In this document: positions 46,010 through 59,623 of the stretch, one piece after another
Numbering within the stretch: position 1 is the stretch's first letter
Layout: the number at the start of each line of letters is the position of its first letter
Source of the DNA: Daphnia pulex
Lineage: Eukaryota; Arthropoda; Branchiopoda; Diplostraca; Daphniidae
Direction of reading: 5' to 3'
DNA: 64,000 bases
Assembly (NCBI RefSeq): GCF_021134715.1
Contig: NC_060026.1
Coordinates: 7,121,001-7,185,000, forward strand
Program-made: the position numbers and the translations under genes
The notes under the pieces: model-generated
The model's input: only the letters and a program-made list of their open reading frames with translations
What the model was told of the DNA's origin: nothing
Databases searched by the model: none

Positions 46010-49000
46010 AGCAATCTGCGAGTTACAATAGGGTCTTGTTTATTCCTTCGCCGTCACTAATCAAACGACGTGGTGCTGGTAGTAGAACAGGGAAATCGAC
46101 GACACAAAAAGGGAAAACTGAATAAGGTGAATCGATGGGATAACCAAGGCAACGCGATGCACACCTCACTCCAAACAAAATAACCGGATGCCAAATTCAC
46201 AAAAATACACTCTCTCGAAACTTTACCCAACGCCGATTTCAAGGCACACACGGTGTATATAAATAATAATAAATTTCGGTCGGTGAATGTCGAGGAACAA
46301 ATCAAATACTCGACTGGACGGTAACGAAGGAAGTCCGGATCTGGCGAGATCGGGGATCTAGCGGGATCGAGAGGAGACGAACTGAAGTTTATTTTAAACC
46401 GAGAGCTCGACTTTTTCCCTTCTCTCAGCTGATGGCTAGGAGAGCCGGCGTGATTCTCTAAGGGAGGGAGGAAAAAAAAAGGAAAAAGGTGCCTGGTTAT
46501 GATCACGTGACACAAACGATCTGACGTCACAAACTATGCCGACAGTAGTCGACAACGTGATTTTTCTATTCTCAGCAGAGCTGACCTTGGATTTCTCTTT
46601 TTCCTTCTTCGATCACGATCCTTTTCGGTCGGACCCAGTATCGGCAATTCTATTGGGCATTATCGTCACATAACTACAGACGCTCAGTAGACATTTCAGG
46701 AAACGAATCAGTAGATATTGCACCGACCACAAACCACCAGTCACCAGATAAATGCTGTTCAATCTACTTCCGTTTGGACTTGCACTTGCGTTAGAAACAG
46801 TCGCTCACGATAAAAAATAATAGTCAAGAATTGCAAACAAAATTCCAGTGTCGCTTTTCATCGTAGTTTTCACCGTTCGGGACTCTCTCGAAAGAACAAA
46901 AATAATATCGAATTCCATTTCCTGGCTACGTCACCGTGGATTGCGCAACTTCTTCTTAACTAGATGAATTGGAGAAAAGAAAACTCGACAAATGGAAAGA
47001 CGAAAGAGTCGAATTTCTTGAAGCTAAATTTTTTCGACTGACTTTGATCACGTGACGTCTCTTCTTTCTTATCGAAACTGTATTATGAGGCCGAGCATTT
47101 GGCTTCGTGGGCGAGTTATGTTGCAAACTTGCAATGTTTGCTTATTTTCCAGTGGCTAAGACAGCTTGCATTATTTCAGTGTTACAAGCGGGAATGTCAG
47201 ATTTGGGTTCAACCGTTCGGGAGCGTGATTCATCGTCGTAGACTCACGTGATGAAATTCTTATCGTTTCGCAGATCGGCCGCTAGGTATCACTACTTTGC
47301 AGCCACATTTTTTCAATTCACCAATGACTAAAGGGAGAATTTCTACTCAATTATCAAATAATCTACCATACCATCTAAATAATATAGAGAAACTGAAAAT
47401 AAACGAATTGAAATTCTGTACTCCAAATTTATCTGATTTTGGTTCCTAACCAAAATTACAAATATTTGCCTTAATTTATTTTATCGGCTTTCATCGTCCG
47501 TCGATCCCGATTACGATTAGCGATGGCTGACGCTGACCATTTTGACACACCGGAAAACCCGAATAAGAAAAAAACAAACAGTATTAATGCGATAGAAATA
47601 AACGAGCTTCGTTTGGCAACAGATATTAACTTTCACACGGCATGCACGAATGTTGAGTATGTTCATTGATCACCAGTGAAGCATATTCCGAAGTATTATG
47701 ACGTCGCCTTGGTTACCGTTCCTTAATAAAAAAAAAAGTCAAACAATCCCAATAACGCCGTGAGCCGCCAAAGGCCGACAATGGAGAACATTGCACGAGA
47801 TTTAGAAGATCTATATACAGCCCGGCATAAAATGAACAAGTATATACTTCACGGCGAGTATCACGACGCATATCACCGTAGCTTGGGAATCGGCAAAGTG
47901 TTAAATGTAAATTTCCATGTGAAGCACTCGTAAGAGTATTTACCGCATATTGAATCATTTTCAACTGAATGTCGAGAACCACCGACGAGTCACTCCCCTC
48001 ATCATTTAAATCCAATTTTTTTTTTTACAATTGAATTACGAACTCTACAGACTTAGATTTTTTTGTGTGTGATGAAAAGCCTCCTGAAAAGCAGTGCTCC
48101 TGGTTTTTTATTTTCGACAATACACCTACAGAATAATACGTAACCGAGACAAGGCAGCGCTGTCATAGCTCCCCAACTTTCTCATCTCTCTTTTTCTACT
48201 AAAATTTTGAATTGCTTCTCATAAAACTCATTTCGTGTATCAGTGGGTCGGTCGAACAGCAACGCGCCAAATTTTAAAAGATTTCGCTATGAAACGAATC
48301 GCTGCTGCGTCATATGAATGAATGACGTAGTATGGTTACACTCCCACTCAATGTTTAAAAAAAGACGCAACACTACTACGCCTTTCATTCATCTATAAAT
48401 ATCTAAAAGAAACGATCCTTATTATGATTGTTTCGTCAGCAATATTTTAAATCATGCGCCTGTACGTATATGTTACGTAACTGCTAAATAATTTACCAAT
48501 TCACTCGAGCGTGGAATTACAGCGTAATGGTCTGCGGGAAAAAAAAGTATTAATCCGCGCTGTCCAAGGGATCGATTATTGATCATGTTGACGTCGTACG
48601 TGGCTTTATATATACCGTGATTAAGTGGGCGTGAAAGTTGTTTTTTCGTTATACACAAGCGTGCGTCCCGCCCGTCAATATAAATTTCGGTCTATCTATA
48701 TAAATAATGCGAACTTCATCTCTTAGTGTCTCTCGTTTTCTTTATCAACCAAGACGCACCCTTCTCTCTATCCTATACAAAATGCCCAATATACTATATT
48801 TTTCTATCTACATAGACTATATACTATAGAGGATGATATATATTCCAACATCAAGAGGAAAAGAGTTGCCCTTTTCAAAATGTATATGCACTCCCAATAG
48901 GCGACACAATACTACTCTCTAACCTCTCTTTGGAAGACGGGAAAAAATGGGGAAAAATAAAGATACGACACCAAAAGAGAACCAAAAACAATAAAAAATA

Positions 49001-52000
49001 AAAGAGAATATGAAAAATAAGAGCGGCACAAAATGCTGCTGCTGCTGTGTCTGACCAGTACAGCAGTCACTGCTCCTGGCATTCGTCGGTCGAAAACTCC
49101 CAAGTCCGGAAGGAAGTATACAGCACAAAAGACACACAACTAGATAAAGATATATATACCAGATCTCGACGTCATTGCTGCTGTTGTGCTGCTAGACATA
49201 ACTACCGCTGTCTCTTCTGGGAATAAGCCACCATATCTTGTCTCTTTCTTGTTTCTATTCGAAGCGAAGCCAGTGCTGCGCTCGGTGCTTATTATATGAT
49301 CGTCTATGTTTATGAGCTTGTGTTGTTACCACTGCGAGCTACTAAATGGGTCTTCTTTGGCCAACGGTAATAGTTATCTTCGCAACGCCCTCATTCAATA
49401 ATAAGTAATCGATTACAAAGTGTCGTTCATCATTTTGAAGAATTTCCGATCAAAACAAATAAAATAAAAGGATGAACACACACACAGATACAAATCTGGA
49501 GAGATATTGAATGAAACTCGTGATTTATTTGGCAGCAGTCCGTTCGATTTATTCTAGATACATCAGAGTGCCGCTCACCAGACCCCCCCGCTAACTCAAT
49601 ACAGAATGACGATATTCTTGTGTGTATAACTTTTCCCCGAATATGGCTGGAATAAAATTGATTTGTGTCATGCACTGCACAATCCATACTAGTATATACA
49701 TGTACATGTCGGCAGTATAGAGAGCACGCGGGGGTGGTGTCAATCGAAAGCTTCAGGGAGACAGGGCCGGGATGCTGGTGGACTGGGCCGCCAGCTGTCG
49801 TCATATCCAATGTCTCCTTCACTCGAGATCTCTTTCTCCTTCTGGAATAAGGAGCTCGCAGGAGAGCACTATCTTGTAGTAGTATGTGTGTACGAAAGCG
49901 ACCCAAAAACGTTTGTTGATTCTATGGTGAAGAGCAATCTGTTCGATCTGTTATATGTGTATACGCATTGTATAACTTCGCATTTCATTGTTGCGACCAG
50001 CCCGCTAGTGTATATACAAACATCGCAATCGGTTGAGGTTCTTGTCACAAAGGAATTCCTTCAAAAGAGAGGGAGAGATCTAGTCGCCGCGGGACTCTTT
50101 TCGGCTCGACGTATTAAATATATATCAGCAGAGAATGTGGAAAGAAAATTCAACTTGGGATCCTTCACTACCGGCCAGCAGCTGCCGCGCAACTCTCTCC
50201 ATGTCTGAGCGAAGAAATAACATCCAAAATGGGGAAGCCTTATAAACTCTTTTGCCGAGAGACTCCCTTGGGGGTGGAAGACTCTCTATACAAGTAGACA
50301 TACATGGTGCGTTCGCCACACTGCGTGTAATAGTGTTTACTCCCGCCTATACATACTAAGGTAAAGAAACTAGCATTGGCGTCACAGTTGATTTTGACAA
50401 GCTTTCAACGTAAGAAAAAATAAAAATAAAAATCTAAGATAATAATGGCTTCTATCAAGAAATTCGTCGTGAAAGTTCTGGGTTCCTGGAATCTTCCAGT
50501 CGAAATCTAACTCAACTTTGCTGTGCACCGACGAACTTGTTGTCGTTCGTCTTCTCCGTGCTGCCCACTGTGGGGCGGCTGATTTGTGTATCACGTCATA
50601 TGCTAATATTCAATTTTCAAACCGTCCTCAGACTAATTGATTCGAACGGATGTTTCTAGCACACGCGCAACTCTTACAAGATAAGGAAACGAACGGGGGA
50701 AAAAAACGAATGTAACAAACTTATTTCAAACAGAATGTTAAAAAAACATCACTTGGTGATGGCTGATGTAGAGTTAATTGCCACTTTCCAGCGCGTGTAC
50801 ATGTGAAACGAACTGCGTGTTTGCTTGATTCACAATGACGATATAGTTTCTTTATGATTAATGGATTGCTCGTTATATATTTCACCGAGAGCTTAAAGTC
50901 GATATCTTTTTTGATTGGAAAAAAAAAATTTGTTATTTTCACGTCAAAAGAATTTAGCGAGCAGTTCATTTGCAACGAGAGTCCACGTGAGTGAGTCGCT
51001 CATGTGTCAGATTTCCCAACACACGTCGCATCGACATCTTTTGCCTCTTTATTCGCTCTCCAACTTGTTCACGTTATGAAATGATTTTTTTCTTTTTTTC
51101 TTCCGGTTCCGCCGCTGGATAGTGGTGCTCTATTCAACGGTAAATATGTACGTATATAAGATTCAAACCTGCCTGGGGGCTGTTATCATACAAGCTCATT
51201 ATGCGCGGACGAATCCAGATAATGAACACACTCGTCCCCCTTTTGCTGGATGGCAACTCGAACGCGGATGGCGCATCCGCGCGCATCCCTTTATATAAAA
51301 CCCCCCCACCCACTCCCTTCGGTCCTTATTCCAAACGGATCAGCACATGTGTAACGAAAAAGGGAATCGCAGCCAGCCAGAAATCTCTTTACAAAACGGG
51401 TGGTTTAAGACTTTCAGACAAAGCCAGTCTCGGAGCGACTACTACTACAGAAGACTAGATCGCTCGTTGCAAATTGAATTTTTTTTTTTCTCTTTTTATT
51501 TTATTTCACGACACTCGTCCAGCACCGCAGGCAGAGCACGAGCGAATAAGAACCGACTGCGGCGATATATATACTGTTGTATATACCCAAGCGACATCGC
51601 GAGGTCTCTCACAGACCCCCAAAAAGACTAGACACCATTATCTATCCCTTGCGCTGCTGAACTGAATATAATAGGCTAACAATCCAAATCCTCTGTTTGC
51701 ATTTAGCCCAGCCGAACTATAGTACTATAATACTGGCGACTGCTGTCGTTTCCATTCCCCACTAATCGGACGCAAGTCAATGCAGTCGACCGATATTCTT
51801 TCGCCATTTCATCTGCGAGGAGCAATTGTTTTTAAAAAGAAAACGAACCTCGGCCTGATTTATTTTAAGTTGGGTAACATATTACATAACGAACTGTGTT
51901 TAGTTATATATGATAGCAAGTTGAAATACATATATAGACTTAATCATCAGATCTATGACGACACTCTAAGCAAGTAGCCTACCATTGGAGGAGGGAATAC

Positions 52001-54121
52001 GCTCGTACTTGTACATATATTGTCACGGGCGTTTTTATTCTAACTATACAACTCGGCGAGAATCGTACACAGTAGGGGAAAAACAACTCGATGCTGGACG
52101 AGGACACAGACAAAGAGCGTATTCGCCACTACTGGCACAATAACCAGTAGATTGATATACGCTTTTACACACTAGAAAAGAGAACTGAGACGAACAGAAA
52201 GAGAAGCGGGTGCGCTCTTGTGAGTCTAAAACGGATCTGCCGTCCAAGAGACGCCAGAGAAAAAAGAAAGACAACCCACGAAAACAATCCCCGGAATACA
52301 AAACAACAAATAATACCGAGAAGCGATGACCAACACACAGAGCTATCCAGAATCCTAGTCAACGTATTCAACGTTGACTAGATCAACAAGGTCGATTTTA
52401 TTCGCTTCTGGCGAAAGACCTTCAACTGAAATACACAGGAACAAACGTTAACACTCCGTCCGTGACAATATATATAGTAAGTAGACAAATAAAGTTGAGG
52501 CCCCTTAACATGGTATATAAGCCGGAACGCGCGGCGCAACGTCTATGAGGCTAACGTCAGGGCTAATGCGGTCGGCAATAAGTCGAAGTGCGGCTTCGTA
52601 TATATACACTATAATATATATCCTCTTGGAGATCTTGGCGGTTCCGCGTCGTATAACGGCCGTCTGATTTATGGGTGTATGCGACAAGCCGCCAAAATGG
52701 TCACCTCAATTAAATAACAACGGATTTGTTATAGAAATATATAAATATAATACCGTGTTTTATTTCGTAGAGTTTTCTCCGACTTTTCTCTACGTATAAT
52801 AAACATAGATTAAGATTGACCAATCGTCATCGAGTTGGCCTGAACAGGGGAGTTGTTTTGTTGCGCACTTGATACCCAGGGGGTATATATAGGGCCTGCA
52901 AATAATAAATCCATCAAATTCATCTAACCAATTACTTAGCGAGGCGAGAGCTCTTGCTTTATCGATCAGCTGAGCGAGGGGGAGCTTATATTACTTTTCC
53001 ATATAAAGTAGAGCTAGAGTAGTATAGTATCTAGGCTATATGTAGTAGCCGGGGCGTCCGGCCGTTCGTCAATCTAGCTATATATATGAACAGTGTGAAG
53101 CTCATCGCCGCGACTATTTCGATTAACCTCTTGCCCATATCTTTTGGAGTGACTAGACTCTATAAAGGGCGCATTATACAGCTCATATGAGAGCCTCCTG
53201 TTTGCCAGTTTTTATTGTTACAGCCGAATGAAAATGGTTCGATCGCGGTGTGAATGGGACTGATGCGCGCACAGTCGCTAGTCGAGTTTTCCTATAGTTG
53301 CGACTGTGGGACCCCTCTCTACATTCAATGTAGAATGCACGGAATATGTGCTAGCTGCTTATAATCCAAGTATACGCGCGAGCTACTCTATAATGGTATA
53401 TCATATTAAAATGTAACAAAGACGAATCTACACATTGTGTTGACGCAAGAGTAGCAGGCTATAGTATACTGTAATATAGTGTAGTGTCCAATCGTCAGGA
53501 TGGATTCGGACGGGAAATTGGATTGGCGATTTTGGCCCTAACAATCGATGCCTATTGCACACAGCCTATAACATTTCTTTAGTTATTCTTAAAAAAAAAT
53601 AAAAATAAAAATCTGTGGAGATTGAATTGGGTTTCGATCGGAATTGACGCGCTTGCGCACGCCCGTGACGTGATGTGTACACCTTTCGCCACGCGCGCCC
53701 AGTTTGTTCCCGCCCTTTATATATCGCCGGGCCATGTCTTAGAGAAACGTAATCTACGCTCAGACGGCGTGCCGCCGAAAAAAGGAAATATATATAGATA
53801 GGGCTCTATAAGTTTCTTGCATATCATTCGCTTTCCAAGTGTGCGCCCTCTCCGAGGAGCAATAGCTCTCCCGATTGTTGAACAACTGTTATATCCACTG
53901 GATATTTTGTTTTTGTTTGTTTGATTCGTTCTTTTTGTCAAACAAGTTTTCTTTTTTTTTGTATTTATTTTCAATCGCTGAAACAAGAATTTTCGGATAT
54001 GTAACCGAGCGACAGACGCGAAATATCAGCTGTCGACAAGCGCTTGATCGAGAGAGTGTGAGTTTGAAACTTTTTGACATCACTTTTGCAAGCGTCGTTC
54101 ATATTGGTGACAAAAAAGGCA
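46010..54121. other. Gene-free interval with possible upstream regulatory sites
   Basis: No exon with domain content or matched splice phases was found on either strand in these 8 kb. The interval is rich in TATATA-type runs and short purine/pyrimidine tracts (e.g. GAAAAATAAA-rich 48930-49020, CTGCTGCTG near 49032). The reading frames here are short or low-complexity. It separates divergent genes: glutaminase upstream region on the left and the beaten-path gene upstream region on the right. Regulatory DNA is likely but cannot be pinned down. Confidence 0.5.
46501..46529 (-). promoter_or_regulatory. E-box and CRE-like pair upstream of glutaminase
   Basis: CACGTG (46504-46509, within ATCACGTGAC) lies 13 bp from a perfect CRE palindrome TGACGTCA (46522-46529), about 500 bp upstream of the long-form start codon. 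Another CACGTGACGTC occurs at 47049 and a CACGTG at 44171, upstream of and beside the two first exons. Such sites bind Myc/USF- and CREB-type factors. Functional use is inferred from position only. Confidence 0.3.
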
Positions 54122-57100
54122 ATGACGACTGGGATTTCATCGTTTGAATTTGGCGGGCGCTACTGTTGGTGCTGTGTTTGCTTCTTATGGATTTGGACGA
54201 CAATGACAGGTAAGACTGGATCCATCATTTGATTTTCTTATTTCGTCAACAGTTTCATTGTGGAATAAGCTGTGTCGTTTATTTCCAAAACACAACTCGA
54301 TTGTGCTAACACAATTTCTTAATTCGATTATGGAAAACGGTTGACTAACTGACCCTTTCTTGGGGAAAAGGGGGAGGCCTGGCCTCTATCCCGTATACTT
54401 CTAATTAATCCTCGTCATCAGAAAAGGCTTATAGAAGGAAAAAGAAAACTGTGGAGAGCCAGATGTAGTGTAGCATAGCTCTAGAGCGAGAGAGAGAGAG
54501 CAAGCTTTGTGCTAATCAATCAGCCATCGGACTTGATATGTACAAACGAGTGACCATCACGGACGTTGGTCCCCGGTTGCGCGGGGGGACGGAAGTTGAA
54601 TCCGACTGAATGCTCATCAAAAAGAAGGAATGCCCGGGCGCTGTTGTCACCCGTGGACGCCGGATCTCATTACGCGCACGATACAGCACAGCATTCCTAT
54701 CATCTTATTTATTATATCGTCAAGGGATTATTTAAGCTGCGTAATTCCTCCTCGTTTTTTTTATATGTTACATACAATACATTAATGGCTACCTAATGCA
54801 CCGTGTTATATATATATACGCGGGTTTTTTCTGTATGGATGTTGCCGTTAGCTTCTCTCAGACTTGCCAAGTTTGGATCACATAGAAACGAAACAATTTC
54901 CGCCATCCGGAATTGATTATATACGGCCAAATAATATTTTTTTTACCCCTCTTGTGCGCTTTAACTTAATTATATATCTGCTGGACCTGTCAATCGTTTT
55001 TTTATTCTTTTACTCGAGCGTGAAAAGGTTGACAGACGCAATGTTGTTATTGTCCAAGCGAGACCAAACTCGGTATAAAAACGGACAAAGATAAATGGGT
55101 CGTCTCATCTATACTATAATAGCCGCGATCGTTATTATATAATATTCCTTTTGATTGTTATATTCCAGTGTCCGGGACGTTGATGATTCAGCAAATTCTG
55201 GTTCCGGTCCAAGTCATGAGTGGTTCTAATGTGGTACTTCGCTGTCTATTTGCGGAAATTGGCTCTAACTCAACTCCGATTTCGGGTAATCACAAACATG
55301 GCATTACGGAATACGATCCCGCTGCCGCAGGTCCGCTCTATTCTCTCAAGGTTCGTTTCATTTCGCCCATAGAAATAAGTTTTGCAAGTTTTTCTTTCTA
55401 ACTTTCACTTTGCTTTATGTATAATACAAGTGGTATAAAGGTTCGCACGAGTTTTACCGGCATCTTCCGAGAGAAAACCCACCGACAAAAGTCTTCCATT
55501 GGTCACAGTTTAACATAGAGGTAAGAGACTGTTATATACATAGGCCTACATCATCTTTCCCATAACGACGCAAAAAGCAATTTAGCATAAAATCACATCG
55601 CTATTCAACAAACTTCCGACTTGCGGTGAACATTTTTCGATGGATAGACGGAAGCGCGGTCTAACAAAGATTCATGCGAGCTCTCCTATTTTGTCTGAAC
55701 ATTTTTCACGGGACGCAACTTTTTTTTAGTGAGATCGCTACACATTTTCCCGGCATTTTCGTCTTACATTTGATGACATACTGAACATACAAGTCTCGTT
55801 CCTAGTTTCATCCTTGTCCGAAAGATGTTGAAGAAGATGTTATCCGAAAGCTAAAACTCCGCAGCAGGAGGTTGATGAGTTTTCGGTCCAAACTATATGT
55901 TGATGGCCGCAAACGTATAGTCCAAACCAACAGACATAAAACATCATCCCTATAGATATATCAAAACTTTTGTCGGAAACACGTTGACAGACGATCGTTA
56001 GATTTCTTTTTCGTCTTTTACAATGTTCACGGCTCAGTGCGGCTGAGCCGATCGAAATAAACCGACAGCCTTCGTCTCATTTATCCAACCCATTCAATCA
56101 CGATCGCATTCGTCTATTACACGTAGACGACGTAGACCATCTTATTTCGCGATTGAGTTATTATATATTTTATCAGGTTTTGGCGGTTCTTTTGAAGACA
56201 AATAGTTTTAATTATTATTTTTTTAATCCTACGCTCATTTGTAGCCTATTCAAAAAGGCAGAAAAAATCATTAAATATGATGTTTTATGAAGAAACTAAA
56301 TAAACCAAGTTAATAGAACGTATAGAGGGGCTTAATACGGAATCAAGAGAATTCATTAGGTGGGCATAGACATTGAATGATTGGCTAGTATCATGCGGGT
56401 CCCTATTGAGGGCCAAGGTTCATTGTGGCTATCGCCTCATCAAGTAAAGATTGTCCGCAGACGTGCTGACGTGGTTCCGGGGTTCCGGATCATACAGGCA
56501 GGCAAATAGGCGCGTCATGTGAGTGCTTCTTTGATCACGTTTAATTTCTTTAAGTTTACAGATATATCTACGAACCGGAGTCAAACTAGGCTAGTAGCTT
56601 TATACTATTATTGATGAATGGCCGATTGTTATTTTCAACTGAATTTGGTTTGCAAATCATCACTGGCCATGGCAATCCAGTGATAAAACTAAGCCGTGAA
56701 TGGCCCCACTGCTGCTTTGTGTACATCAATGTTGATTGAATATATATACAGACGGATGCGATGGAGCCGGGCAAAGTGATACTGCGCGGCGTCAATTCGG
56801 AGGCCGAGGGATCGTACAAATGCGAAGTATCGGCAGAGGGGACTTTCCACACTGATTTCGCCGAGGCAAATCTCACCGTCATTGGTAAATAAATATAAAT
56901 AGTTTTATCTTTTATGGATACTTTATGACATCATCTCGTTTTATTGACATTTCTTTTTTGGAATTTTTAAGATGTCGAAAACGAATCCTTGAATCTGGTA
57001 CAAGATTCGCCGTTGGAAGAAGCCAGAACGGGTGACCGGAGAAAGTGGAATTGCACTTTTGGCCAGAGTCGACCACCGGCTCACATAGCCTGGTTTATCA

Positions 57101-58783
57101 ATGGCGAACCGGTAGGCCCAATCAAATTTACATGTCATTATATTGTGTTACATTATTAGTCGCTATACCTGTACCTACTTGGCCCCGACGACCAACTAGT
57201 GGCGTTATTTTCCTGAAAGTGAAAAAGAAAAATTCCGGAAAAACTCGAGAAATTGAATGCGAAAATCGAACCGTTAAAATGCAACAGACTGTAAGGCAAG
57301 GCAAAACGCATTATGCTTCGCCGTCGTCCTCATTGACGTGTGCTCTCTCGTCGAGTGATTGGGGCCGTCAGTTGTGAAAGAGAGCTCTTCACATCAAAGG
57401 CTATATACATGGGATTCCTTCAGGCTGTATAGGCTCACTGCGACAACAAATAAAATAATGGCAACTCCCTAGTATTCGTTTGATGGTGCACTGCTTCCTA
57501 TTTTAGTTTTCCAGACATGGTTTTCACTGAAATGAGAATATAAAAAAACGGGAAAGATAAGAAAAAAAGGCAACAAATGCATTGACATGATAAATGAAAG
57601 ATACACTGCACATTGCATTTTGAAAGTCGACGCTAATACACAACGAGAACGTGCATTTTAAAATTCACATATTTTATGGATGCTCCGACGGATGCAGGTG
57701 GCATCCAGCAGTCCCTACAGCACGGCGAACAGCAGAAGTGCAGTGGAAGAACAGAGCGGTGAAGCCGAAATGAACTCACGAACCGGTGCGACAAAACCCT
57801 TGGAATTCGTCAACTCTGTCTTGGAATTAACTCTTTCCGAACGTCACTTTAAAAATCAGGTAATATAAAGTCACATAGCTAAATGAGTGATTATCATTGA
57901 AATAGAGTGGTGCTTTAAGGATTGCGATAAGGTCGAGGACTTCATGCTTAAAGAATCTTTTTTCGGCTGAGGGCTTCGTTCATCTTCTTAATGCTATATC
58001 CTAACATCGTTTACCTTGGTACTCAATTTCATCTGTAGTGGTTACGAGTCTCTTGCGTGGTACAAATCGGCAGTGGATTTAAAAAGACGAAAGAGATCCA
58101 CATCCGACAACAGAAGCAGGGCTCAGCTGACCGTCCAACTAACCATAATCCGTCAGCTGTGGTTGGTCCGAATGGCAGCAGAACTGGAACTAATAGAGAG
58201 AACGAATTCCAACCCTCGACCATGTCAAAAATTGCTGGTGAGTGCCAACCAAACCAAATACTCTCTGAAATGTAGTTTGCTTCTAGCTTCTATCATTGTT
58301 ACTATAAACAAAAAATCGTCCATGATTTGAGATTTTGAGTCTTGACAATTTTATTTGATGCAACATTTTAATTTGTCATAATTTTCAAAGCTCTTTGAGG
58401 CGTTCCATTTTTCCGCTCCCGTAACTAAATTTCTAATTACGTGGAAATAAAAAATTCTTAACGAATCAATTCCTTATTGTTCCGTTTCGATCTTTCGCTC
58501 TGATGGAAATCAGCTATGTCTAATGGTTTTCGTCACTGAAACGGTATAATTTGAAAACAAGAAGCCGTGATAATTCGATTTGTCTATCGTTTACAACAAT
58601 TGGTTTCTCCGTTTAATCTAAGATTAATTTCTGATAATGCGTAATTTTGTTACAGGATCGCCAAAGGCTACTATAGCGGACTCGGGGACGAGCTCACTAG
58701 TTAATATGACTGGTCAATCATCGTTCAGCTGGATGCTACTTATGCTCATTTTTATTCAAACAATGCATGCCAAATGTTTTTGA
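54122..58783 (+). CDS. Beaten-path family immunoglobulin protein, likely GPI-anchored
   Basis: Eight exons: 54122-54209, 55169-55350, 55431-55520, 56752-56884, 56972-57111, 57698-57859, 58039-58237, 58656-58783; phases agree, 373 aa. The first exon ends in a hydrophobic Cys/Trp-rich segment acting as signal peptide. Ig1 has Cys55 (VVLRCLF), WYKGSHEFYRHLPRENPP, VILRGVNSEAEGSYKCEVS (Cys144) and FAEANLTVI. Ig2 has Cys192 (WNCTFGQ), WFINGEPV and Cys271 (LRVSCVVQIG). The WYK-x-x-HEFYR and P-x-x-PP block is the signature of the Beat family, whose members are neuronal surface or secreted proteins binding Sidestep-type receptors in axon guidance. A long hydrophilic linker ends in a hydrophobic tail (SFSWMLLMLIFIQTMHAKCF), consistent with GPI attachment. 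AATAAA follows the stop near 58804. Which paralog it is cannot be told. Confidence 0.85.
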
Positions 58784-59623
58784 GAAGTCGTTTGTTCAGA
58801 ACTCAATAAAAATAAATTAAAGGCACAAAAAATGGTGGAAAAAGTCCCATTGATTATCCAAATTTTTATCCGGCATTGGCAGTTATTTGGAAAAGGTATA
58901 ATATGAATCCTTCAATATTATTTTGAAGCAATATTAATGTAATTCACTGCAACGTTACATAATGGCTATGTTTTAATGTAATCATCAATAGCTGTCATAC
59001 CTAACTATGTCGCAACTTGATTTGATTGAACTTGTGGAAAAATTTCTGTGACCTCAAAACGAAAAGAAATATAAGATGAAAGAAACACGATGCAAAATGT
59101 AAACAAAGAAAAATACTGACAATAAGGTAGCCTACCATTGACAAAATAAATAAAAATTATTGTTGGATCCAAACCTAAGGCATCAACTTCCCCTCCGATT
59201 TGCTGAGTGTAGCCGAGTGAAGCAGGGTCGTTGTACTTTTCAAAACAAAAAAAAATAAATAATTTATAGATAAAAGTAACTAACTATGAAAAAAAAAATT
59301 AAAAAGGAAGAACAACAGAAGCAATGCTCATGCGAATGGATGACGTACATAAGTTTTAAAGAAAAAAGTGAACTGATTCTGTTCACAAAGGAGACAAATA
59401 CCTGACTTTCATTATTAAATCTTGATATTCTATTACATAACGCAAGGTTAGGTTATACCGGATAACACAAAGAACTATAAAAAAATAATTCATGGCTCGT
59501 AATAAAGGCGACGATCCCTGCTCGAAGAACTATATAACCCAAGACTGGAAAGAAGTTAAAAAAAAAATATATATTTTCTAAAGATTTGTATTCATACAAC
59601 TGAAATTCAAATCGAATTACCAA

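Noticed and set aside
53000-54100. CRISPR-like or other prokaryotic structures and tRNA genes in the AT-rich intergenic region
   Set aside because: Only simple TATATA runs and unrelated palindromes are present. No regular repeat-spacer pattern and no cloverleaf were found.
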